64,000 bases of DNA. Source: Desarmillaria ectypa (Eukaryota; Basidiomycota; Agaricomycetes; Agaricales; Physalacriaceae). Positions 23,922 to 33,170 of the stretch are shown piece by piece. The translations under genes and the position numbers were made by a program. The DNA is taken from the NCBI GenBank assembly GCA_030407005.1, contig JAUDYN010000009.1:1674001-1738000 (forward strand), written 5' to 3'. The notes under the pieces were generated by a model. The model did not search any database. It saw nothing but the letters and a program-made list of their open reading frames with translations, and was not told the origin of the DNA. The stretch's first letter is position 1. Each line of letters begins with the position of its first letter.

Positions 23922-26548
23922 ATGACGTTCGGCGCATACCCACACTCCTCAGACCACTCTTCAGACGATGTGGGAACGTCTACTGAACCAGAAACAGCAG
24001 GAGTTACCTGGCGAAGTATATTTGCCAAGAGTATCCTGGGTCACGACTACTCTCTCCTCCCTCAGACCTCCCCCCCACCTCCCAAGCATTCCCTTAGACG
24101 TTCGCGAGTGCTCTTGTGCTCAGGACTTGTCATTTTGTCTATCTTCGGTTTTTTCTATGTACATCATGCCATATTGGCAGACAACCGCAGCTATCCCACA
24201 TTCTCTTGGGCACCTTTTCATCATAATCACGACTCTCCCTCTGAGGATCTTGCGCCTCAATCCTCGCCGCTATCTGATCTCGATACATGGCAGACGAAGT
24301 ACTCTCCTTTATCCTTATGCACCCCTTCAAGTCGGCCTGAAGCCCCACACCTAATATCGGTACATTCCAATTCCTACAACTCTTTTACCTTCCATGAGGA
24401 TACCGCCTGGAAGCCTTTCAGTCTACTTCCCGTGACTCCAATACCAGCAAGCTGCCTTGAAGAATATTTTCTTGGAAAGGTTTGTCCGGGTACCGACGCC
24501 GAGAAGACAGATAATTACGCGTCGACCGCAGCTCCTATGGATATCGTGTGGTCGTGGGTAAACGGAAGCGACCCTTTACACACCGCAGCGCTTTCTGAAG
24601 CCGAACATGACCTTGGCTACGTCACTTCAAAACCCAAACTCTATCGGTAAGCCTCCCGCATATCTTTCGATCCTACTACACTCTTTTCTGACCTTTATCA
24701 CCATAGGGATCATGATGAGCTTAGATACTCCATGCGTTCCGCGCTTGCCGCCTTCCGTAATGGTGTCGGTAACTTCTATCTCCTCACATCGGATACCCAG
24801 GCGACCTCATCTGAGGAGTCTACATCCCGACTGCGATACGGTCAGATACCCCAATGGCTCTCTGCATCGGATTGGAACGATGGCAACGTCTCACTTTCCG
24901 TCCGCCATCACTCCCAGTTCTTCTCACCGGGGGCATATGCTGGTCCCACATTCAATAGTTTCGCGATCGAGTCACAGCTAGGGCACCTCTGCGGTGTATC
25001 GGAGAACTTCATTTACATGAACGATGACTTCTTCTTTGGGGGGCCTGTGTACCCGGAGGACTTCTATACGCCACTTTACGGCCCCGTACTGAGGTTCCAG
25101 TATGGCATCGCCGTGTCTCCGCATAATCCCTCCAATGCTCCTGGCGATGGAGAATGGCGCCCACTAGATTACAGCAGTCATTTGCTGTCGAAGCGTTTCG
25201 GCTCACGTCCAAGACTTTACATTGTCCATGTACACAAGTCGATCAGCCTTCCCATCATGCACGAGATGGCTGCGGGAATGTGGGCAAAGGAGTTTGAGGC
25301 CACCGCCCGCAGACCATTCCGTGGAATGAATGGACACCCCACCACCACCGATAAGTGTACCTGTTTCTGACAGATTAAATGAAGGAACATTGCTGATTGA
25401 ACATCAGCGCCCCAACCGTTACAAGATGGAGATGATGTTCATCCGGGGTTTTTGTTCAGCAACTACCTGATTGATCGGGCCCGAGAGGCGCTATTGTGGT
25501 CTTGGATAATTGGACGCATCGGCGGGAACGGAACACCATCTGGTAACGGTGACGAGAACGAGGACCTATGGATAAGGGACGTGCACGGGCGCCGAGCTTG
25601 GCAGGAACTAGGAGGTGATTGGAATAGCACAAGGCTAACAGTCCAGCAACCGATTCGGGAAACCCTAGATCAAGATCGCGTTGAAGACACAGTTCAGTCG
25701 AGCCGAGAAGATGGGATGCAGAGTCGGTACAAGTTCTCCTCTCAAGATGGGTGCCCGTTGCAGTACACTACCCCAAACTTGCCTGGATCGCCACCGCGCC
25801 TGGCCACGAACCCTCATTATAAGGACCACCCCGCTTACCCTGCTCCAGAATGTAAGATTATATGGGGCGAGTGCTTCGAGAGGGAAGGGCTGCTCATCGA
25901 AAGTGCCAGCGACATGTTCGTTCATGTTGCATTCGAGAACGTCGGTTGCGGGGATTGTAGTCAGTGTATAGAACTCTCATATTCCGGAGTGGATACTGAC
26001 AGGTTTCTAGTTATGCGCGCGCTGTTAAACGCCTCGGGTCCTCTGGGTATATCCGAGTTTCTTCCTCCACCCGATAGAAAGCTGTCTGTATCGCATAGCC
26101 TCGCAGGCTATGCCCCGACGACAGCGCCTCCACATCTTCCGTTAGCATCTGACTACCATGATGCCAATTTTTCGTTAGATTCTGTAATGGGGCCGTGGCT
26201 GGCGGAGGTGTCGATTCGTAGAGGATGCGGAGCAGCCGTGAGTGTCAGAGAATGGACAATGATGGTGATACAGCGATACCGTTACGTCGTCGGTGAGTCG
26301 CATCAGCTACAGAAATATTGCGACTTTTAACGAGAACCGATGTAGGAGAACTCGCAACAAGATTTGCGTCAATAACGACCGTTGGAGCAGCGCGTAGCCA
26401 GCTCAAAGGTCTCAGAGATAATGCGGATTTGAGGTTGCTATGTATTAATGATGATGTGGAGAAGACGTCGAGTGTGGATAAGGTCAATGAAATATTACAC
26501 CAGTGGTTCGATGAGAAATGGCCCTCACCCGCCGTTTGGGAGGCGTAA
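23922..26548 (+). CDS. Stealth-family sugar-phosphate transferase (xylosylphosphotransferase-like)
   Basis: Four exons, 23922-24646, 24707-25356, 25408-26292 and 26346-26548, encode 820 residues. Introns are 60, 51 and 53 bp; the donor at 25357 (GTACCT) is the least typical. Residues ~63-80 form a single membrane span after a polar N-terminus, so this is probably a type II Golgi membrane protein. The four Stealth blocks are visible: CR1 MDIVWSWVNGSDP near residue 206, CR2 from ELRYSMRSALAAF through NDDFFFGGPVYPEDF, CR3 HKSISLPIMHEMAAGM, and CR4 LLCINDDVE with WFDEKWPSPAVWE at the C-terminus. The family transfers sugar-1-phosphate; known members are GlcNAc-1-phosphotransferase, bacterial capsule enzymes and Cryptococcus Xpt1, which adds xylose phosphate to glycans. 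Which sugar is moved here cannot be told from sequence. Confidence 0.9.
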
Positions 26549-27326
26549 TCCACTTCATGCCAATTTATGTCAGTAGTTTGCATACTCAACCTGTATTCCC
26601 AGTAGGCACATACCCTGAAGGAGTACAAACGACTATAATTTGAGTGATAGTAATATGGACGGCGAAGAGACGGCACCTGGTCTTATATTATGCATCGAGC
26701 GTGTCACCAGATTGGCTGTCTTAAAGGTTGTTTGAGCACTCGGTGAACCAGAATACCTCTCTGACGTATGGAATGGACTATCTTCATTTACTTGAGTGTC
26801 TATTAATATGATTGCTGGCGCATGGTCGCGGACTAGTGTGCAGGGCAGAATTGTTTTCGGAGGATTCTGCCGCGATGTGGACGTAAGAATGGATATGAGA
26901 TATTATCTTAAACGATGCTCCGTGTTGTAACTGCTGGTGTTGATTCCGAGTCAAAGCATGTATGCCCCGGCCGGTTTTTCTCACTGCCATCATTACCAGC
27001 TGCGAGTCATAGGCCCCGCAGTTACTCCCAGACGAAGACTTGAAACCGACTTGCATCCGGTGTGCCTAAGTGGTACCGTGCTGTAATGATGATGGTGATA
27101 GATGAAGAAGAATACACGTATGTCGGAAAAAATAGACAAGGAACTAACTGGAAGACAGTATACTTTCACATGCTACATCCATGGACAATATTGTATGGCC
27201 GACTGGTTCTATTGATTTTCTTGGAAGATAGTACATTACTCTTTCAAGTAAACCTTTATATGTCATTGATGTCATCCTTTCTCTGCTCATTCATTTTATC
27301 CAAGCCATCACATTGCAGCTCCTTGA
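26549..27326. other. Intergenic region, transition to the repeat block
   Basis: No gene recognised. CpG becomes rare from about 27100 onward, which marks the edge of the repeat-rich region. Confidence 0.5.
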
Positions 27327-27695
27327 TGTTATGATTTCATCTATTTTTCATGGATATCTTATCTTTTGCCTAGGCACTGATCTTATCATCCAATCTCAGT
27401 GCCTATCATGGACTATGGACCAGTTACCTTGTTATTACCAAATGACAACAAGCCATTGTGCTATGGTTCACAATGGTCATCCAGTTACACTTATGCATTC
27501 ATTATTTCATGCATGGACACATTGTTTCACTCTTTATTATTAGACCCCATATTTTAGTATATAAGTAGGATAGCTCTCACTGTATATTCTCCAGCTTCAA
27601 GCTAAGTTTAATCTATACCAGACTTTCTTGTTGACTCCCCCTTTTGCCTAAAGCTAGCCTTTAGTCTCGACTCTTAGTTGACAGTGTTCTTGGAC
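27327..27695 (+). repeat. Left part of an old solo LTR (gypsy-type family) split by the copia element
   Basis: Starts TGTTATGATTTC and carries the TATATAAGTAGG box found in the other LTRs of this region. It is closest to the solo LTR at 53535 (shared block around ATTTTAGTATATAAGTAGG). It is preceded by CTTGA (27322-27326). The matching right part ends at 49847 and is followed by CTTGA. The copia element sits between, flanked by TGGAC. Confidence 0.8.
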
Positions 27696-27999
27696 TGTTG
27701 TAAAAGAGTGTGAAATGGAGGTTATGAGTGCAGTGGTAAACTATGAGATTTGACCATGTGAGAGAGGTGGATGAGAGTATGAGTATAAATCTGTATTATT
27801 AGTAGGCTGGTCTGCATGGTATATATACTACAAGGTGGGTACTTCTAGAATATACTATCATCTACTAGTGTCCATGTCTGACTCATTGCTGAGTGAGCAG
27901 ACAGGCGATCGAGTCAAGGAGAAGGTGCACGAAGGTTCATGTGCTTCAACGTTGCTCTGATTGCCAGATTGCCATATGCAGCTGAGCACATCTTCAACA
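27696..27999 (-). repeat. 3' LTR of the copia element
   Basis: 304 bp, nearly identical to 49466-49769. Ends are TGTTG and CAACA. The purine tract is adjacent on the internal side (28000-28010). Confidence 0.92.
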
Positions 28000-28006
28000 C
28001 TCCCCC

Positions 28007-28998
28007 TCAAGATGGCAATAGGCCTAATTCACGAATGAACTTCTCATGCTTGGGTCTTGGCAATGCTTTCATAAAAATGTGGGCAACCATTTCATTGGTG
28101 GGGCAATACAATAGTTCAATGACCCCAGATTCTACTTTTTCGCAGACAAAATGATTCTGCACATCAAAGTGCTTTGACCATGCATGATATTGTGGATCTC
28201 TGGTGATGGCAATCATGGATTGGTTGTCTTCAAATACCAGAGTAGGTTCTTCTTGAATGTAACCCAATTTGGCTAAGAAATTGTGATTCCAGATTGCTTG
28301 ATGCATTGCATGTGCTAGAGCCGTGTATTCTGCTTCTGTGGATGACAAGGCAATGGTTGACTGTTTCTTGGATGACCATGTGAATGCTCCACCTCCCAAC
28401 AGGTAGGTGTAGCCTGAGACTGACTTTCAGTCATCTGGATTAGATATGTAATCTGCATCTGTGTATCCAGCACTGAGAACCTCGTGTTCTTTATTGGCTT
28501 GGAAGGTGAGCTTTAAGTCCTTAGTTCCAGATAGATACCTAAACACTCACTTTACAGCTGACCAGTGTTCAGGACCTGGGTTATTTGAGAACTGGCTTAA
28601 CAACTGTATGGCATATGCAATGTTGGGCCATGTGCAAATCGCAGTGTACATCAATGAGCTGATAGCAGACTGATATCTGCCTTGGATGGTAGGCTCAACA
28701 TGTTCATCAGCTGGTCACTTCCACAGGGTGACATTAGGATCAGGTGGAGTGGTAATGGGTGATGCATTGTGGAGGCCAAAACAGGTGAGTATTCCCTTGA
28801 TGTATTGTTGCTGGGATAATGAGATGGTGTTGTGGTCATGGTTCCTCTCTATTTTGATCCCAATGATTTTTTTCAGCTCTCCCATGTCTTTGATGTTGAA
28901 TAGCCCTGCTAACTCCTTTTTTACTCTGTCTAGATCCTCAGGTATTTCTGTGAAGATCAGCAGGTCATTGACCCATACAGTCAGGAATACTATCCTGC
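28007..28998 (-). pseudogene. Copia pol, C-terminal part of reverse transcriptase and RNase H
   Basis: On the minus strand the sequence starts at the insertion site with RIVFLTVWVNDLLIF (the Y/V-x-DD-type catalytic block, here VNDL) and runs through HWSAVKCVFRYLSGTKDL to the RNase H block STEAEYTALAHAMHQAIW and VFEDNQSMIAI. It stops at 28007. An in-frame stop lies near 28429. It continues across the gypsy insertion into 45831-46088. Confidence 0.88.
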
Positions 28999-29003
28999 TG
29001 TTT

Positions 29004-29418
29004 TGTTATGATTTTTCCATTATCTCATCTTATCCAAGTCATATCCATGACTTATCTATCTAATCCACTGCAATTCTCACCTTGTATCAACATATGCACC
29101 AATCTTCACCCTCATTCTCACCTAAAACCACCCCATACCTCTCTCATTGGACCATGATCCTTTCAGAACCACCCTACTATAACACTGTTTCCCCATGGAC
29201 TATACTATTTTATCTAAATATAATGCTGTACTTACAGTATATAAGTAGAGTAAACTTCACTATTATACTCTATCTTTCGACTAAATTACACTCATATACT
29301 TTCTATTCATACACCAAAGATCTAGTCCAAAAGTCTCATATGAGTGACTGCCCAAATGTGAAGCAGCTTAGAGACCAAAGGCTTATGTCCCAAGTCACAT
29401 GATAGACAAGGACATAAT
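29004..29418 (+). repeat. 5' LTR of gypsy element 2
   Basis: 415 bp, close match to 45410-45825, with TGTTA start and degraded end (ATAAT instead of TAACA). TATA-like TATATAAGTAGAG near 29240. Confidence 0.88.
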
Positions 29419-29478
29419 ATTAGTTGAAAGATAAACATCCCACTTCTCCTACACCAGCCATAAAAGAAGCACCCACTC

Positions 29479-29969
29479 ATGACAAATGAAGAAAACTGAC
29501 AAAATCAAAGAACTGTATCTCTCAGCATTGCAATTGGCAGTGCCATACTTCTCACTTTCTTCACTGTTCTCGTGGTATTAATATATGAGGAAGAAATCTG
29601 AACTCTCCTTCGCCAAAGGCAAACCCACCATCCACAACTCCCACTCCAACCACCCTGCCACCCTGAACATGTCCTTCCCAGGGAATTATCCCCCATCTGA
29701 CTGGGAGAATGAGAGACGATACCACTCATTCATCCCCAGGCCCACTTCACAATTGCCTCCTTCTCTGAGGGGACAACTGATGATGAGAGGCCCCTGACCC
29801 CAAAGCCCTCCAATGTTCACGCACACAATATGCAGGCAGTTCTACTCTGGTACTAGATGGAATGATCCACCTCCACCCCAGCCCAAGAATACGCATGGCA
29901 TGTTTGGGCTCAGATCGAGAATGCCCCACTCCCTTACCCTGGGCCCCCTCATCCCCCTCATCCTGCAAC
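29479..29969 (+). pseudogene. Element 2 ORF1, N-terminal part with membrane-spanning segment
   Basis: The frame from ATG 29479 has in-frame TGA near 29497 and 29599 but otherwise encodes SLSIAIGSAILLTFFTVLVV followed by LIYEEE, the same hydrophobic segment as element 1 with only conservative changes. A second ATG at 29669, in another frame, starts MSFPGNYPPSDWENER, also shared with element 1 at the same 190-nt distance. Cut off by element 1 at 29969. Confidence 0.65.
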
Positions 29970-30392
29970 TGTTATGATTTTTCCATTATCTTATCTTATC
30001 CGAGTCATATCCATGACTCATCCATCTAATCTAGCCCAGAAACTGACTCATATCCAGCTATTTGCCGGCTACAACCCTCGTTCTCACCGTCTGTCACCCC
30101 AGACACTTTCTATTGGTTCTATGATCCTCCCAGATCATCCTACTTCGACACTGTTCATGCATGGACTGTAGCATTTCATCTAATTATAACACCGTAGAAA
30201 TACTATATAAACAGAGTAAACTAGACCATTGTACTCTATCTCTTGTTTAAATTACAACCATATACTTCTTGTTCGCACAACACCGAAGACCTTTAGCTTC
30301 TATATCTCTCATTGGGTGATCATTTGAATGCATAACGGCCCAGAGGTATCAGCTAATCGTCCCAAGTCACGTGCCCAAGTCGGTACATAACA
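29970..30392 (+). repeat. 5' LTR of gypsy element 1
   Basis: 423 bp, TGTTA...TAACA. It differs from the 3' LTR only at positions that were CpG in the ancestor. The TATA-like ACTATATAAACAGAG near 30210 is the probable promoter. Confidence 0.95.
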
Positions 30393-30451
30393 TTAAACAA
30401 GAGATATCCCTTCCCACTTCTATCACGCTAGCCATATAGAAGTTCTTCTTC

Positions 30452-31654
30452 ATGCCAGGAGAAGAAAGAAACACCCAAGAATCTAGAACCATCTCTCTCA
30501 GTGTTGCCATCGGTGGCGCCATACTATTGTCCTTTTTTATGGTCCTTGCCATACTAATTTATGAGGAAGAACTCCAGGCACTGCTCAGACAGCAGCCCCG
30601 ACGACCCATCCCAGAACCCCGCCCTGCCCCATCCACCACCGATGTCCTTCCCAGGAGGTTACCCCCCACAAGACTGGGAGAATGAGAGGAAGTTCCACTT
30701 GTTCACCCCTGAGCCTGATTCATCGTCAGGCCTTCCTCCTCCTCCGAGGAGAGTAATAACTCGCGACCCTCATCTTCGGGGATTGCAGAACTTCGGGCCC
30801 AGATTGCCCAATCTGCTCGCGCCTATAATGCGCAAGCTGTCCTCCTCCGCTACAGGATGGAATGACCCACCGTTGCACTGGAGTGACGGACAGACGGCCT
30901 TATGGAGGCCCAAGAATACGCACGGGACGTACGGACTGCACTGGATGAACCCCCGCCCCCATACCCTGGCCCCCCCCCTCGTCCAAGAACCCCCGCCCTC
31001 CGCATCTCCCAGCGGAGATCAGATTCTCCGTCGCCTGACAGTGACAACAGTAGAAGGTCTGGCCATTCCAGACCTCGACACCCCAACAATCCTGACATGG
31101 ATTGAAACCACCTCTATGGCCCCTGGAGCCGTGAGCAGTGGCCAGACAAGGGAGAGGAAATCTCCCTCTCCTCCCTCCCCGTCATCGAGATCTCCAATGA
31201 CGAGTCTGATGATGACATCATCGGAGACAATGCCCTGGTCCCAGCCACTCCCTGTGCCGCTGATGACCTCTTCAATCCAGATGGGGACGATTTCATCTGG
31301 CCGGACCTCTCCGAGGTTGACCAGAGATTATTCGGTCCATTCAGGACCACAGCATGGGAAGTTCGATGTAGGGACGTCGAAGCCTGTGACCTCTGGGAAG
31401 AATCCAGAGTCGAAATGGATGAGTGGCTCACCCTTAACAGGGGTGACCCCATCCGAGTCCCATTCGATGGGCCCAGTAACTACCAGGCCAACATCGTCAA
31501 TCACCAGATACGCGCAAACTGCGACTGGTCAATTTTCCACCCCTCCGCTGGGGATCGTTTTCCAGGGTTACAACCCTGGACCCAGCAGGAGCAGCGAGAA
31601 CTGGAGAGGACCCTCCAGCACTTATGGAGGCTGGAGGTGGCAAGAGAGGAATGA
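30452..31654 (+). pseudogene. Element 1 ORF1: novel upstream ORF with N-terminal membrane segment
   Basis: One frame runs 400 codons from ATG 30452 to TGA 31652-31654. It begins MPGEERNTQESRT, then a ~22-residue hydrophobic span (SLSVAIGGAILLSFFMVLAI) and an acidic end (LIYEEE). A Pro/Ser-rich part follows (ALDEPPPPYPGPP), then an acidic conserved block (DDFIWPDLSEVDQRLFGPF, VEMDEWLTLNRGDPI). Six in-frame TGA codons break it, the first at 30683. Both ends and the acidic block recur in element 2 with mostly conservative or silent changes, so the frame was coding. I know no standard gypsy protein like it; it may be an extended gag N-terminus read by frameshift, or a separate protein. The TGA at 30683 is present in both copies, so a short 77-codon membrane peptide is an alternative reading. 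Confidence 0.6.
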
Positions 31655-33170
31655 GTGGGGGCAAGAGCCCCAGTATGATATGTTAACCTATGATACAGGT
31701 TATTATGGAGGGATGGAATACCACCACCCTCAATACGAGATTTATCTGGATCACCCACTGGATACCCCGGTCGTAAGCCCACGACCACTTTCTGACTTGC
31801 CCCCTCATCACAGGGCGCATCACCAAGGATACCACCCCTATCAGGGTGGTAGTCTTCTCTTTGCAGGGGCGGGAGAAGAAATGGAAGCAGAAGGAGCCCC
31901 TGCAGGAAACGCCACTGCAGGGGCATCAAGAACCCCTGCCATGGCAGAAGAAACCAGGCAGCAGATGTGGAATGAGCTGCTGGAGAAAGAGTGGTGCATA
32001 GCGGAAATGCGCAAAGAGCTCGACAAGGAGGATTCCACCTGCAAGACATTAGCAGACTACCTCCGAGTCCAAGAGCAGGAGAAGGAGCCGGAGAGGGGAA
32101 GACCCCTGGGGCCACCAAGAGGTTACCCAGGATATCGGCCGGATCGGTTTTTGATCCCAAGACCGCCCCCTGGTCAGGGACCCCCTGACCCAATCCCGAA
32201 CCTGGCCGGGAACGCTGCCACTGATGCCCCCTATCTGGGCATCAAGCCAACCCTCGTCAAGGTCCCCGCCCCATTCAAAGGGGACCATGATGATATTGAA
32301 CGCTTCATAGGTGATTGCATCACCTATTTTGAAGTGTTCTGACACTATTTCCAGGTGCCGTCACACCTGGTACTATTCACGATGTCCCACTTCGAGGGTG
32401 CCACCAAGGACTGGTGGGTCTACAAGAGACCTGAATACTGGGTCGGTGATGCCTTCGACGGCACCGCTGCCCATTTCTGATACCCTGACTGGGCCGACTT
32501 CGTCGACCTAGTCACGCGACAATTCCAAGATCCTGCAATCGAGGAAATTCATGAAAAGCACATGTTCGACTTGCACATGGGAGCACAGCCCGCCTCCCAT
32601 TACTTCCAGAAGCTGGAAGAAGAAGCAAAGTTAGCGGGCTGGAGAACCGATGAGGCTGAACGCAGCACAATGGTAAAGGCAGTGTGACTAGGGGTGCCTA
32701 GTTCGTATATGACCTTTATATCAAATATGGGCATGAGCATCCCGTGCTCATACCCGGAGTGGAAGGAGCGAATCCTCCAGATGTATGAAGAGAGACAGTG
32801 GAAGTGGGTCTTTGACCAGACCACCAGTATGCCTCGGGATGGCCAGAAGCAGGGCCCGCGTCCCCAACAACAGCAGCCCAGCGGCAAGAACACTGCTGGG
32901 GTGACAAGTTCCTCAGCTCCAAAGCCGAGTGCTGGGAGTGGAGGAACCAGTCGCGATGCTGGAACCGGTAAGTGGATGACATATGGGGGGGCGGGAAAGC
33001 CCATGGACCTAGACTGGCAACAAGCCGAGGGGCACTGTTTCAGGTGTGATCAAAAGGGTCACCTGAGCAGGGACTGCCCTATGAGAAAAGAGAAGAACGT
33101 TGTGAGATACGTGGGGCCCACTGATGCAGTGGTGCCGAGCACCTCCAAGATTGAGGAGGTAAAAGAGTAG
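31640..33170 (+). pseudogene. Element 1 gag
   Basis: The frame is +1 relative to ORF1. Conservation with element 2 starts at the ORF1 stop and continues through SLLFAGAGEEMEAEGAPAG, a charged coiled-coil segment, and the capsid-like retrotransposon gag domain (PFKGDHDDIERFIGDCITYF, then HMFDLHMGAQPASHYFQKLE). A CCHC zinc knuckle (CFRCDQKGHLSRDC) lies at 33039-33080. The gag stop is TAG 33168-33170. Internal TGA codons lie at 32340, 32478 and 32685. The same frame happens to be open back to 30561, but conservation there favours the ORF1 frame. The product would form the particle core; broken here. Confidence 0.85.
31654..31674 (+). promoter_or_regulatory. RNA hairpin at the ORF1/gag junction, element 1
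   Basis: AGTGGGG (31654-31660) faces CCCCAGT (31668-31674) across a 7-nt loop, six of seven pairs. It starts on the last base of the ORF1 stop codon. Element 2 has a perfect 7-bp version at the same place with two pairs changed on both sides. Possible recoding or reinitiation signal (inference). Confidence 0.45.

Noticed and set aside
30561..31640. A 593-codon open frame that would make gag begin at 30561.
   Set aside because: Before about 31640 conservation between the two copies follows the ORF1 frame, so the long openness is mostly chance in GC-rich sequence. Only the first ~20 codons after ATG 30642 remain ambiguous.
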